A stretch of 64,000 bases of DNA from JANPLN01 sp043757265 (GCA_043757265.1 JAYUQP010000067.1:1-64000); one strand, 5' to 3'. Shown: positions 26,451-35,865, numbered from the stretch's first letter. Notes: generated by a model from the letters alone, not told the origin. Translations and numbers: made by a program.

Positions 26451-26981
26451 ATGAAAAAATTTTTAAAGTTCTGCACCATTGTCATCTATCTTCTCAGTAC
26501 GCAATCAGTGGCTTTTGCTCGAGAAAAAGATCTCGTTTCGAGTTTTGAGTTGTTGCAAAACGAAACTTACAGCCGCTTTACATCTGGCAGTGAGTTTATG
26601 TCGGGCCAAGAACCGGGAACGGTAATGATGAAGGTGAATCTTTGGGGCGCCGTTCGAAAGCCGGGCATCCATCACATTCCCGTAAAAACGGATCTTGTTG
26701 GATTGATGTCTTTTGCTGGGGGACCAAATGATAATGCGATCATCGATCAAATCACCATTAAACGCCAGCAGGGCAACAAACAAACTCGTATCAACGTGGA
26801 TCTCAGCCAATTGATCCATGGCGAGTATAATAACAATCTTACGCTACAGCCTGACGACATCATTGTAGTTCCAGCCGACGAACCATGGATAAGCCAAAAC
26901 GCCTTTACGGTTGCTATCTTCGCATCTACCCTTGCAAGTATTATTCTGAGTGCTGTGCTCATCGAAGCGAACACCAACTGA
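26451..26981 (+). CDS. SLBB-domain periplasmic protein, polysaccharide export partner
   Basis: The protein has 176 residues with a signal peptide (up to about AFA, residue 23). One SLBB domain is visible (VNLWGAVRKPGIHHIPVKTDLVGLMSFAGGP to DDIIVVP), and a C-terminal transmembrane helix (about 150-172) follows. It lacks the Poly_export domain and lipobox of Wza, so it is not a full outer-membrane exporter. It may bridge the kinase to an exporter encoded elsewhere. It begins one base after the kinase stop codon and is clearly in the same operon. Confidence 0.82.
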   Translation: MKKFLKFCTIVIYLLSTQSVAFAREKDLVSSFELLQNETYSRFTSGSEFMSGQEPGTVMMKVNLWGAVRKPGIHHIPVKTDLVGLMSFAGGPNDNAIIDQITIKRQQGNKQTRINVDLSQLIHGEYNNNLTLQPDDIIVVPADEPWISQNAFTVAIFASTLASIILSAVLIEANTN

Positions 26982-27071
26982 TTTTTTACTTCTGGAGTTA
27001 TTTCAAGAAACTCGTTTGTGGCGGCGCTGCTGTTAAGCGTGGTGCTTCGCATCCGCTAAGTTTGGAGCCAC

Positions 27072-27800
27072 TTACAATTGGCTTTGATTGGCTGGTTGCT
27101 TTTCAGCTGTCTGTTTTTGGGCTACGACAATCATATTGTCGCTAAATCTAAGACCCTTGAGCAAACCCAAGGATATCTTCTGCCACGTATACTTGGGTGC
27201 TGATGGAACCATCCCCGAATCGGTGAAGGTCACTTCCATTCTACTAAAGCCGCACTCCTTGAGAATACGATATATATCTACCTGATTTAGTGCTGTAATA
27301 TGCGCAGGATAAGAAGAGTCTGTGAAGGCCACAAAGTGTCCGCGAAAAACGTAGGAAAGTATGGACCGCCAGCTCTCGTTGTTAGGAGTGGTTAGTACTA
27401 ATAGACCATCAGGTTTTAAAGCTCGCGCTAGATCGCGCACAATTTGCCGTGGGTTTTCTAAATGCTCAATCACTTCGATGCACGAAATTACGTCGAACTG
27501 CGCATCTTTAAATTGTAATTTTTTATTCAAATCCTGAACATACCAGTTTACCCCGTCAACCTTGGAGTACATCAAATCCACGCCGTGATACATAAACTTG
27601 AAAGCACTCTTTACCATGCCTTTTAAAAAATCCCCTTGGCCTGCTCCAAAATCCAAAAACTGTCCATGTGCAGGACCGTAGGTTTTGATAACTTCGTGCA
27701 CCTTTTGATAAATGACATCATGGCTGATTCCCAAACTCTGTTGAACTGCAGGCGTCAGGTTTTCATTGGCATCGGGTGTTTTTAAAAGCGCGTTTGACAT
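27072..27800 (-). CDS. Class I SAM-dependent methyltransferase
   Basis: The protein has 242 residues and the Methyltransf_11/23 type fold. Motif I is FLDFGAGQGDFLKGM, followed by FDVISCIEVIEHLENP and LKPDGLLVLTTPN. The cluster context suggests methylation of a glycan or a glycan precursor. The ATG at 27800 has no ribosome binding site, but a TACAAT -10 box (27812-27807) lies six bases upstream, so I favour a leaderless start here over a TTG two codons earlier. It converges on the SLBB gene. Confidence 0.83.
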   Translation of the reverse strand: MSNALLKTPDANENLTPAVQQSLGISHDVIYQKVHEVIKTYGPAHGQFLDFGAGQGDFLKGMVKSAFKFMYHGVDLMYSKVDGVNWYVQDLNKKLQFKDAQFDVISCIEVIEHLENPRQIVRDLARALKPDGLLVLTTPNNESWRSILSYVFRGHFVAFTDSSYPAHITALNQVDIYRILKECGFSRMEVTFTDSGMVPSAPKYTWQKISLGLLKGLRFSDNMIVVAQKQTAEKQPANQSQL

Positions 27801-27806
27801 ACTCAA

Positions 27807-27812
27807 ATTGTA
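27807..27812 (-). promoter_or_regulatory. -10 box for a leaderless methyltransferase message
   Basis: TACAAT on the minus strand ends six bases before the ATG at 27800. The -35 region is weak (TTTTGT at a 17-base spacing). Confidence 0.4.
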
Positions 27813-27877
27813 AACAATTGTTAAAATCTACAAAAGCAGCATTTGAATTTCTAGACGGCCAGTGATTGAATAATATT

Positions 27878-28999
27878 ATGAAAAAAAATATTCTCTACAT
27901 TTGCCCATCCTCTGGTCTAGGTGGAGCTGAAACATTTTTAAAAACCACTTTCTCCTTTCAAAACTCCGAACGATTTTCGTCTACCTATTTGCTTTTTCAG
28001 GATGGCCCGCTCGCCGAATGGTTGAAAAAAAATAACGCCACCCATGAAGTTCTTCCCGAACGACCGCGGCTTTCAAAAATCAGCAGTATCTTTGCCACCC
28101 ATAACTGGATCAAACGACAAATTCTTGAGAGATCAATTCACGTTACACACTCCACTATGGCCTACGGTGCCCTGTTTGCGAGTGTTGCGGCTCAAACAAC
28201 CGCATGCCCACATGTGTGGTTTCAACACGGCCCGGCCTCGGGGTGGATGGACCAAGTTGCAGCGCTGCTTCCCCATCAAGGTGTGTTAATAAACTCGGAT
28301 TACACACTGAGGACGCAACAACGCCTGGAAAAAAATCTTGCTGTTTTACTTTCTAAAAACCGCTTTTTTGAAAAAATTGATCTCGGCACACCGGAGCCCG
28401 CCCATAGCCAGCAGGAATCCAGCGAATTGCGCGCGGCCTTGCTGCAAAAGCATAATCTCCCCGCCACCGCTGTGATATTTTCCATGGCCTGCCGGCTGCA
28501 AAAATGGAAAGGTGTGGAATTGTTGATTGAGTCAGTACGTAAAGTGCGTATGCAAAATTTTTTCGTAATGATTTACGGCGACACCTTTGATTCCGAGGAC
28601 TATGTGCACCACCTAAAGTCCTCTGCCCAAGGACTGCCGATACATTTCGTAGGCGCCGTAAAAAATGTACCATTGGCTTTTTCTGCGGGTGATGTGGTGA
28701 TCAATGCGTCTTTGCAACCCGAGCCATTTGGCTTGAGTATTATCGAGTCGCTGTCGGTGGCACGCCCGGTGATCGCCCCGAATGAAGGCGGTCCGCTGGA
28801 AATTATCGAGGATCAGAAATGCGGACTCCTCTTTTCTGCACGTTCGGCAGAAAGTCTGAGCGAAAAAATAACGTGGATGCTAACAAACACAGAACGTCGC
28901 CATGAAATGCAGGCAGTCGCTCTGAAACGCTATCAAACCCACTACACCGCACAAAGAATGATGACCCAGTTAGAATCCATCTACGACCGCCTCGGCTAA
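27878..28999 (+). CDS. GT4-family glycosyltransferase
   Basis: The protein has 373 residues and the GT-B fold. The N-terminal glycine loop is SSGLGGAETFLKTT. The C-terminal donor-site segment (EPFGLSIIESLSVARPVIAPNEGGPLEIIED) carries the family EX7E motif. It transfers a sugar from a nucleotide donor at the cytoplasmic face during assembly of the polysaccharide. The ATG at 27878 is preferred to a TTG at 27866. Its stop codon lies inside the left arm of the perfect inverted repeat 28994-29072. Confidence 0.87.
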   Translation: MKKNILYICPSSGLGGAETFLKTTFSFQNSERFSSTYLLFQDGPLAEWLKKNNATHEVLPERPRLSKISSIFATHNWIKRQILERSIHVTHSTMAYGALFASVAAQTTACPHVWFQHGPASGWMDQVAALLPHQGVLINSDYTLRTQQRLEKNLAVLLSKNRFFEKIDLGTPEPAHSQQESSELRAALLQKHNLPATAVIFSMACRLQKWKGVELLIESVRKVRMQNFFVMIYGDTFDSEDYVHHLKSSAQGLPIHFVGAVKNVPLAFSAGDVVINASLQPEPFGLSIIESLSVARPVIAPNEGGPLEIIEDQKCGLLFSARSAESLSEKITWMLTNTERRHEMQAVALKRYQTHYTAQRMMTQLESIYDRLG

Positions 29000-29072
29000 T
29001 CCGGTGCCAGGTCCTGTTTCTGTCCGGCGCGCCTGATGCCGGACAGAAACAGGACCTGGCACCGGATTAGCC
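28994..29072. terminator. Perfect 35-bp inverted repeat between convergent genes
   Basis: Arms 28994-29028 and 29038-29072 are exact reverse complements, with a nine-base loop. The left arm includes the TAA of the upstream glycosyltransferase, and the right arm ends one base before the TAG of the convergent FkbM gene. There is no T tract, but the stem is exceptionally long. It would form the same RNA hairpin on both transcripts. Bidirectional termination or 3'-end protection is the simplest role. Confidence 0.8.
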
Positions 29073-29073
29073 G

Positions 29074-29988
29074 CTAGTGCTGGAGGCTGATGAAATGTTT
29101 TTTTATTTCTTTGGAGTTCCAGTCTTTGAGAATTTTATGTTGGCGTTTTTCGTTCACCACAAAAACGTTGGCCTGTTCGATGTGTGAAAAACTATCAATC
29201 CATCGGCTTCTCTCGGCAACGTCTCCCACTTGATAAAATTGATAGTTTCGCACTTTGAAAAATTCAAAAATCGCGTCGGGACTGTAGCCAAATCTCTCAC
29301 AAGCCTTGCGATTGATCTCGATCAGAAACTGCGGGCGCAAACGCTCGATGGTCTTTTGAGCGCCCTTTAAGGCTGAGAGCTCCGCGCCTTCGATGTCCAT
29401 CTTGATAAAATCAAGTTTGATAAAATCTTTGCAAAAATCATCAAGCGGAAAAACCTCACACGCCTCACGCGTCAGCGCATGTTCCACTTTTCCAGCTGTG
29501 AAAGATCCCACATTGTCCTCCATGCTTTCATCCAATGAAAACTGCAGGAGGTCCTTTTCGTGCCACAAGCCGTTGTTTTGAATTTGGATTTTATGAATGT
29601 GGGGCGACAAAGAAATATTATGTTTCAGTGTTTGGAAGTTTTTAGGCACGGGTTCGAATCCAAAAACTTTTCCTGATTTTACAGTTTGTGCCATTAGAAG
29701 TGTGTAAAACCCAATATTCGCTCCCGCATCGACAATGATATCCTCTTCCTCGAGCAGATAGTGAAGGAGAAAAGATTCGATCGGCTCGTAAGCTCCAAAA
29801 AAATATATTTGCCGCTGAATATGATCTCGCAGATCACATTCCATCTTGGTGTCGCCGAGAATTTTTGTTAAGCGCTTTTTATTTTTGAACAAGTAAGAAT
29901 ACTGATCAACACACTGATAGAGCCATCCGAGAGCTAAGCCGGTCCTTGCCCATGTGCGAAAAATAAAAATCAAAAAACTTTTCATCAT
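29074..29988 (-). CDS. FkbM-family methyltransferase (second)
   Basis: The protein has 304 residues. An N-terminal helix (about residues 3-22) precedes the SAM domain, which shows IIVDAGANIGFYTLLMAQ, KVFGFEPVPKNF and the FkbM signature FIKMDIEGAELSALKGAQK. It probably O-methylates a sugar of the local polysaccharide. The start ATG at 29988 overlaps the TGA of the upstream glycosyltransferase (ATGA), so both are translated from one message. It differs clearly in sequence from the FkbM protein at 23045, so it is not a recent duplicate. Confidence 0.86.
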   Translation of the reverse strand: MMKSFLIFIFRTWARTGLALGWLYQCVDQYSYLFKNKKRLTKILGDTKMECDLRDHIQRQIYFFGAYEPIESFLLHYLLEEEDIIVDAGANIGFYTLLMAQTVKSGKVFGFEPVPKNFQTLKHNISLSPHIHKIQIQNNGLWHEKDLLQFSLDESMEDNVGSFTAGKVEHALTREACEVFPLDDFCKDFIKLDFIKMDIEGAELSALKGAQKTIERLRPQFLIEINRKACERFGYSPDAIFEFFKVRNYQFYQVGDVAERSRWIDSFSHIEQANVFVVNEKRQHKILKDWNSKEIKKHFISLQH

Positions 29989-31091
29989 GCTAAAACCTTT
30001 TTGTAAACATTTAGAGTTTGTTCGACACATCGCTGCCACGTAAAAAATTGCGCACGCTCAAAACTTTCTTGGGCGAGCTTTTTAAGATTGGCATCGGTGA
30101 AAATCCAATTTATTTTTTGTAGCATGCTCGTATGACTGTAAGGATCAAAGGTACACTCGTTTTGCGCAACAACCTCGCGAAGACTGGTGTTTGCCGATAC
30201 AAGAATTGGTTTTCCCATTTGCATCGCCTCGACGGCTTGCAAACCAAAGCCCTCATAGAAACTCGGGTAAATAAACACCGAACAGTAAAAATACAGACTT
30301 GGTAAATCCTCATCATCTACATATCCTAAACTCACTACATTTTCGCCTCGAACGGCGCGACTGCCTTCGCCGGCCAGTAAAAGCACTTTGCTTCTTTTCG
30401 ACGCTGCATAGGCTTTCAGGAGACCTTCAATGTTTTTTCGATCTTCAAAACCACCGATGTAAAATAATGAGTCGTTTACGAACGACGGATATCTGCGCTT
30501 TATCTCCTCAAGAGGCTTTACGTTCTTCGGAGAAAAATTTATATCTGCGGCTTCGTAAATGACGTTTATTTTAGTTTCAGGAATTTTATAATATTTGATT
30601 AAGTCTTTTTTAGCATGTTCGCTCACTGTAATAATCGCGTCTGCCGCATTCTGCGACATCCAATGATACATCCGCACTTTTTTTTCAGTCCACGTCCATT
30701 TTTTAAAAAAACTTTTTTGCGGTTCGTAAAAAGCTTTATCAATTGCGTCGTGCAATGTGAGAACCTTTTTAGTTTGTCCCATCAGTGGAAGTCCGTAGTG
30801 AATTGGACAGTGCAAGATGTCTAGTTCGTTCTCTGCGGCGAGCCTGGGTAGGACTCTTTGCTCCCAATCGAAGTAATTGATGCCCTTTTGACAAACAAGG
30901 CTCACAGTTTGAAAATCGTATAATTTTTTATTGATTGGCTTGTCAGATAAAAGCACAACTTGCACATTGTTCTTTGCAAGCCCGCGAATCAGTTCGATCG
31001 TATAACGACTCCAACCCCGCACTTGCTCTGTATCAAGAATTCGGGCGTTGATGCCCACTTTTAATTTACGCACTTTCCACCACACTATCAT
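29985..31091 (-). CDS. GT4-family glycosyltransferase (mannosyltransferase-like)
   Basis: The protein has about 368 residues and the GT-B fold. The N-terminus reads KVGINARILDTEQVRGWSRYTIELIRGL, the form typical of WbaZ/MtfB-like enzymes. LHCPIHYGLPL, VTVSEHAKKDL-like ITVSEHAKKDL and the donor motif YPSFYEGFGLQAVEAMQMGKPI follow. The exact start is uncertain: ATG at 31091, ATG at 31109, or a GTG a few codons inside. I use 31091. The gene diverges from the glycosyltransferase at 31247. Confidence 0.85.
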   Translation of the reverse strand: MIVWWKVRKLKVGINARILDTEQVRGWSRYTIELIRGLAKNNVQVVLLSDKPINKKLYDFQTVSLVCQKGINYFDWEQRVLPRLAAENELDILHCPIHYGLPLMGQTKKVLTLHDAIDKAFYEPQKSFFKKWTWTEKKVRMYHWMSQNAADAIITVSEHAKKDLIKYYKIPETKINVIYEAADINFSPKNVKPLEEIKRRYPSFVNDSLFYIGGFEDRKNIEGLLKAYAASKRSKVLLLAGEGSRAVRGENVVSLGYVDDEDLPSLYFYCSVFIYPSFYEGFGLQAVEAMQMGKPILVSANTSLREVVAQNECTFDPYSHTSMLQKINWIFTDANLKKLAQESFERAQFFTWQRCVEQTLNVYKKVLA

Positions 31092-31211
31092 TCTCCACCG
31101 CAGCGGCATAGCATCTGAGCAGTATTGGTCGAGGGAACTCCGCAGAAAGCGGACAAGCGCTAGACTGCCGAAGGCGAAAAGCGCGCAAGCGCTGGACAAA
31201 GGTCTTCTTTG

Positions 31212-31240
31212 TTGACGTGCATTACAGCATCTACAAAGAT
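31212..31240 (+). promoter_or_regulatory. Promoter placed for a leaderless start
   Basis: TTGACG (31212-31217), a 17-base spacer and AAAGAT (31235-31240) precede the ATG at 31247 by six bases. No ribosome binding site is present. The -10 box is a moderate match. Confidence 0.4.
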
Positions 31241-31246
31241 AAATCG

Positions 31247-32437
31247 ATGCCTTTAAAAAAACTAAAAATTCTTATGATTCTCGTCGAACCGCCTCTTCCA
31301 TTTGGAAATGCTGGCAGCCGATGGTTTCACGTTTTACTTAAGGGGCTTGATCAGCGCGGTCATGAGGTGGACGTGTTTGTGGTGAGCGGGGTGACGTCGG
31401 ACATCGAAAAGGCAAAAAAAATATTTGCCGCGCGGAAAAACTTTTTTATCTTCCCGTTTGCCATAAATCAGTGTTTTTTTGATAAAATCAAAACGCTAGT
31501 TGCTCCACATCGTTATATCTTCAATCAAGAGTCGCGTAAAAAGTTTGCTGAACTTCAGCCCGAAAACTACGACATCATTCATGTCGAGCAAACGTGGGCT
31601 GGTTGGATAGGTTTTAAATATAGACTAAAAACCCTCATCAATGTGCATTTCTTGCAATCCATCGACTTAGGCTCGTCTCGTCCAAAAAGCTTGAAATTCC
31701 TCTTACTTTACAAAAGTTGGTTTTTGGCAGAGAAATTTATTTTGTCGAAGTATCCGTTTATACGCACCTGCTCCCCTCGCCTCACGGAGGCCATCCGACA
31801 ATGGGATTCCAAACGCCCCCTAGTGACCACTGTCCCGTTTTCCTTAGATCTCTCCTTGTATCCATGGATTCCGAAGGAAAAACGCCACAACCGACGCCCC
31901 GTCATTACCTTGATTGGCGGTATGACCTGGTATCCCTCAGTGTCGGCAGCCGAGCGTATTTTGCGTGAGCTGTGGCCCGAAATTAAAAAACAGGTCCCTG
32001 ATGCTGTATTAAAAATCGTAGGCTGGTCGGCAAGAGCAGCTCTCAAGGACTATCTCGAATTAGAGGATGTTAAAATCCTAGAAAATGTTTCGGATATTCA
32101 ACCTTATTTTGAAGAAGCTTCAGTCATGCTCTACGCCCCCGTTCGCGGTAGCGGAATGAAAATTAAAGTTCTTGAATCGCTCGCTTTTGGCGTGCCCGTC
32201 GTGACAACCAGCGAAGGAGCTGAAGGCATACCAGCCGAAGATATGGTGCACATGGGGCTCTGCGAGGACAACGCGGGCCTCATCGCGCGCACGGTAAAAA
32301 TTCTTATGGATCCCGAGCTGCAGGAGAGATTGCGTTTAGATGGTCGCAAGCTTTTGGCCACTCATTGCGGAGAAGAAAAAACCGTCAATGATATTGAACA
32401 GATTTATTTTAAAATCCTCGAGCACAACAAAAAATAG
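31247..32437 (+). CDS. GT4-like glycosyltransferase (sugar transferase, PelF/WsaF type)
   Basis: The protein has 396 residues and the GT-B fold. The N-terminus is KILMILVEPPLPFGNAGSRWFHVLLKGLDQRGHEVDVF. The C-terminal lobe has ITLIGGMTWYPSVSAAERIL and the donor-site segment MLYAPVRGSGMKIKVLESLAFGVPVVTTSEGAEG. The latter follows the 'GSGMKIK.LE' form common in group 1 transferases with two-lobe folds. It acts in the polysaccharide pathway. I prefer the ATG at 31247 to a GTG at 31217, since the protein core begins there. Confidence 0.84.
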   Translation: MPLKKLKILMILVEPPLPFGNAGSRWFHVLLKGLDQRGHEVDVFVVSGVTSDIEKAKKIFAARKNFFIFPFAINQCFFDKIKTLVAPHRYIFNQESRKKFAELQPENYDIIHVEQTWAGWIGFKYRLKTLINVHFLQSIDLGSSRPKSLKFLLLYKSWFLAEKFILSKYPFIRTCSPRLTEAIRQWDSKRPLVTTVPFSLDLSLYPWIPKEKRHNRRPVITLIGGMTWYPSVSAAERILRELWPEIKKQVPDAVLKIVGWSARAALKDYLELEDVKILENVSDIQPYFEEASVMLYAPVRGSGMKIKVLESLAFGVPVVTTSEGAEGIPAEDMVHMGLCEDNAGLIARTVKILMDPELQERLRLDGRKLLATHCGEEKTVNDIEQIYFKILEHNKK

Positions 32438-32443
32438 TTACTA

Positions 32444-33481
32444 CTATTGAGCTGTATTCAGCTGTCCGCAGGCGGCAAGGACTCGCTCACCCTTAGTTGT
32501 TCGCACAGTGACGGGAATTTTATAGCCCTCTAATATGTGCTGCAGGCGTATAAGCGTTTGCTCAGAAGGACGGCCGTACAGTGACCCTGGATAGGGATTG
32601 AACGGAATTAAATTCACAAAGGCGCGTCGATTTTTTAAAAGCTCGCCAACCTTGTGAACCTCTTCGTCACTGTCGTTGTAACCGTCTAATACGAGGTACT
32701 CGTAAGTGACAAAGCGCTTTTTTTCCTGGGGAATTTGATCAAGAAGCGGTAGTAGCTGCTCAAGCGGAAAACTTTTATTCAGTGGTATCAATTGATTGCG
32801 TTTTTCGGCAATTACCGAATGTAGGGAAAGCGCAATGTTAACGTTGGGCATTTCGCTTTTCCACCGCAATAAGCCTGGCAAATAACCCGCCGTGGAGACT
32901 GTGATTTTATGGAAGCCAATACTCAAGCCATGTTGCGATAAAAAAATATCGCACGCACTTCTCACTGCATCGAAATTATGCAGAGGTTCGCCCTGCCCCA
33001 TAAATACAATATTTAAAATTCGATCATCACAAGGGCGATGGTGGCTTAGCCAATTTTGAATTTGAACAAACTGCCCCACAATCTCGTCGGCTTTTAAATG
33101 TCGGGTAAAACCTTGAGCTCCCGTGTAGCAAAATGAGCATTTCATCGAGCAGCCAACTTGCGACGATAGACATACGGTGTACTTGTTTTGAAATGGAATT
33201 AAAACCGCCTCAACTTGGCGGTTATCGACAAAGCGGAATAAAAATTTTACAGTTTTGTCGTCGCTTTGTTGCGTTTCAACAACTGCCGGGAGTTCGAAAC
33301 TTAATTGATCGTTGGCGAAAGTTAAATTTTTTCGAGAAAAATTATGTAACAAACACGGATTACTTTTGCCTTTTTTGTAGAACCAATTAAACATCTGCCG
33401 CGCCCCCTCAAGAGGGAGGTTTTCGCCCGAAAGCCGATTGCAGAGCTCGCTGTAGGTTAAAGAGTAAAAGGGTATTTTCAC
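32444..33481 (-). CDS. rlmN: Dual-specificity RNA methyltransferase RlmN
   Basis: The protein has 345 residues and is a radical-SAM enzyme that methylates C2 of A2503 in 23S rRNA and of A37 in some tRNAs. The iron-sulfur motif is CSMKCSFC. The MGQGEPLHN motif, SLHS and the GYNDSD segment are present, as is the catalytic Cys near the C-terminus (LAACGQL). The start is a GTG. It is a core gene embedded in the polysaccharide locus and converges on a glycosyltransferase, leaving only six bases between the stops. It is shorter at the N-terminus than many RlmN proteins but complete in all motifs. Confidence 0.93.
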   Translation of the reverse strand: MKIPFYSLTYSELCNRLSGENLPLEGARQMFNWFYKKGKSNPCLLHNFSRKNLTFANDQLSFELPAVVETQQSDDKTVKFLFRFVDNRQVEAVLIPFQNKYTVCLSSQVGCSMKCSFCYTGAQGFTRHLKADEIVGQFVQIQNWLSHHRPCDDRILNIVFMGQGEPLHNFDAVRSACDIFLSQHGLSIGFHKITVSTAGYLPGLLRWKSEMPNVNIALSLHSVIAEKRNQLIPLNKSFPLEQLLPLLDQIPQEKKRFVTYEYLVLDGYNDSDEEVHKVGELLKNRRAFVNLIPFNPYPGSLYGRPSEQTLIRLQHILEGYKIPVTVRTTKGERVLAACGQLNTAQ

Positions 33482-33574
33482 AAGCTTTTCCGTTTAATCT
33501 AAGTTTAGACAAATGTCTAGGCCACACTCCACTGCTACTCTCTGTCGCAATAGCACCCTACAATCAAGGTACCC

Positions 33575-35083
33575 ATGCGATCTAACCGAGCGGTTCTTAA
33601 CTTTATTACCAGCTTTTCACGCACCATCGTGGCCACGGTACTGAGCCTGGCAACAACTCCGTTGATTCTCAACTCTCTTGGTGATGAGCGTTTCGGAGCT
33701 TATCGGTTGCTTCTCGATTGGTTGTCCCATCTTGGCATTTTGGAGTTTGGGCTTTACTCGGCAAGTCTGACGCTTTTGTCTAAAGCTTCTGCCGAAGGCG
33801 CGGAAAGCGTTCGCGGCACGCTCAAGCTCATTCTCAAAAATTATGGCTATGTTTTCGTGGCGCAGGTCGGTTTTTTTATCCTTTTTTTCTTCTTTGTCGA
33901 CCGTTTAATTCCCGTAAGCTTTCAACTGCAAAATGAACTGCGACTATCTGCTCTGATCATGTCAATTTCGCTGTTATTCTTAGTCAGTCAGATATTTAAG
34001 GCGTATCTCGAAGCTGTTCAAAAAGGTTATCTGGTCAGCGTGACGCTTGTGTTTTTCAATATCATTTTTCTAGTGCAGTGTACGCTTTTTGCTTATTGGC
34101 AGTGGGGCCTTTGGGGGCAGGTGATCGCGTACGTCAGCAGTCTGTTTGTTTCGTTTGCGGCTCTTATCGCTTTTGCTCCGGAAGTTATTAAGCATTTTTT
34201 ATCCAAACAAACATCGCACGCACCCAAACAACTTTTAAAAAATCAACGCTTCAGTCATTTTATCAACGAACTTTGCGGTCGCATTTCGTTGATGTCGGAC
34301 AATATCATCATTGCTTTTTTTATGGGAGCAGGACCCGTAACCGCATTTTTTATCACCCAAAAAGTTGGCAACATGATGCAGCAGCAACTGCAACATCTGA
34401 GTAATTCTTCGTGGGCCGCTCTTAGCGAACTGCACTACCAGGGCAAGCATCAGCAATTCAACGAGCGGGTGATCAACCTCACTGAACTTATCGCCTTTTG
34501 CGCTGGTATTGCGCTATCGGTTGTTTGTTTGCTGAACGCTTCGTTTGTCACTTTGTGGACAGGGCCAAAAACTTTCTCAGGCTCTACAGTTACATATTTA
34601 ACGGCCATCAATGCAGCCCTATTTTCTATTCTAAGCTTATGGTCTTGGTGTTTTGCCGCAAGTAATCTTTCGCAAAAAATGATCACCATGTCCATTGTGC
34701 AAGGCGTGGTCAACATTACTGCCTCAATCGTACTTACAAAACATATTGGTATTACAGGCCCTCTCTACGGCACTCTTATCGGCTACGTGGGTATAAGCCT
34801 TTTTTGGAAGTCCACTGTTCTATGCCGAACTTTTAATATGAGCTTTTTAAAACTCACGCTGTCGTGGCTGAGCCCTCTTGTCCCACCATTGGGTTTGACT
34901 CTCCTCTATCTTATTACTTTCGGATCTCCACGCCTAACCTCGTGGTTCGAACTTTTTATCGCAGGCTCGATAAGTACTAGTCTGCTTTTTGCGGTTAGCT
35001 ATTTCCTGTTGCTGAGCACAGAAAATAAAATCCTATTAAAAAATGTTATTTTTTCCTTTCAACAAAGGGTGTTTAAAAAATGA
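33575..35083 (+). CDS. Polysaccharide flippase (Wzx-like, MOP superfamily)
   Basis: The protein has 502 residues with about 14 hydrophobic segments and no large soluble domain. The N-terminal segment FITSFSRTIVATVLSLATTPLILNSLGDERFGAYRLL matches the start of oligosaccharide flippases. It would move the lipid-linked repeat unit across the inner membrane. AAGG lies before the ATG, with a possible TACAAT -10 box at 33559-33564. It is coupled to the next gene by a 4-bp ATGA overlap. Confidence 0.87.
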   Translation: MRSNRAVLNFITSFSRTIVATVLSLATTPLILNSLGDERFGAYRLLLDWLSHLGILEFGLYSASLTLLSKASAEGAESVRGTLKLILKNYGYVFVAQVGFFILFFFFVDRLIPVSFQLQNELRLSALIMSISLLFLVSQIFKAYLEAVQKGYLVSVTLVFFNIIFLVQCTLFAYWQWGLWGQVIAYVSSLFVSFAALIAFAPEVIKHFLSKQTSHAPKQLLKNQRFSHFINELCGRISLMSDNIIIAFFMGAGPVTAFFITQKVGNMMQQQLQHLSNSSWAALSELHYQGKHQQFNERVINLTELIAFCAGIALSVVCLLNASFVTLWTGPKTFSGSTVTYLTAINAALFSILSLWSWCFAASNLSQKMITMSIVQGVVNITASIVLTKHIGITGPLYGTLIGYVGISLFWKSTVLCRTFNMSFLKLTLSWLSPLVPPLGLTLLYLITFGSPRLTSWFELFIAGSISTSLLFAVSYFLLLSTENKILLKNVIFSFQQRVFKK

Positions 35084-35847
35084 TGGGCTTTTTAAAAAAA
35101 TTGATAAATCCTCGATTGACTTGGGCTTACCGATATTACCGTTACCCCGAGTTTTTTGATGTTGTTGGTGCTCCGTTAACATTCAAAAAAGATGGCCTCT
35201 ATACAAAACACAACTCAGATACGCTTCAAAATCCGCTTTTCGTAGAAGCTTACCGCTTGGCAAAATCCACGGGTTCCTTCGAGGGAGCCTGGGGCCTCGT
35301 GGACCCTGAGTACCGCGCGTACGTATATTGTTGGAGCGCCTTCCACTGCAAGGACATCCCGGGAGACTTTGTGGAGTGCGGAGTTAATAAGGGCGGAATG
35401 GCCCGCGCAGCCGTCCACTACACTGGGTTTACAAATGCGACAGCAAAGAAATTTTATCTCTTAGACACCTATCAGGGAACTCCAAAACACTGTTTGGCAG
35501 AAGATGAGACTCGCCGCAATCAATACGAAGAGTGTTACGACCGCGTAGTCCAAAATTTTCATGAATTTAAAAATGTGGTCATAGTAAAGGGTGAAGTGCC
35601 AGCCACTCTGGCGCGAGTTCCAAGCCAGCAAATCTGTTTTTTATCGCTCGATATGAATGCGTTAGCTCCCGAGATAGCAGCCATCGAGTATTTTTGGCCA
35701 AAGCTTAGCACCGGAGGAATTGTGGTGCTTGATGATTATAATAATGTCGGCCACGAACGCCAAAAACGCGGCTTTGACGAGTTTTGCCACCAGCACGGAA
35801 AACAAGTCATGTCGCTCCCCACTGGCCAGGGCCTGATCTTCAAATAA
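35080..35847 (+). CDS. TylF/MycF-family O-methyltransferase
   Basis: The protein has 255 residues. The motifs are PGDFVECGVNKGGMARAAVHY (SAM binding), FYLLDTYQGTP, a C-terminal ICFLSLDMNALAPEIAAIEYFWPKLSTGGIVVLDDY and a late GQGLIFK. Family members O-methylate deoxysugars and need a divalent metal bound by Asp residues such as those in LDDYNN. In this locus it would methylate a sugar of the exported glycan. It overlaps the flippase gene by four bases. Confidence 0.86.
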   Translation: MMGFLKKLINPRLTWAYRYYRYPEFFDVVGAPLTFKKDGLYTKHNSDTLQNPLFVEAYRLAKSTGSFEGAWGLVDPEYRAYVYCWSAFHCKDIPGDFVECGVNKGGMARAAVHYTGFTNATAKKFYLLDTYQGTPKHCLAEDETRRNQYEECYDRVVQNFHEFKNVVIVKGEVPATLARVPSQQICFLSLDMNALAPEIAAIEYFWPKLSTGGIVVLDDYNNVGHERQKRGFDEFCHQHGKQVMSLPTGQGLIFK

Positions 35848-35865
35848 ATTTTTGCGTTCTCAAAC

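Noticed and set aside
28994..29072. Insertion-sequence or MITE ends
   Set aside because: The inverted repeat has no internal sequence beyond a nine-base loop and no visible target duplication. A mobile palindrome is still possible but unproven.
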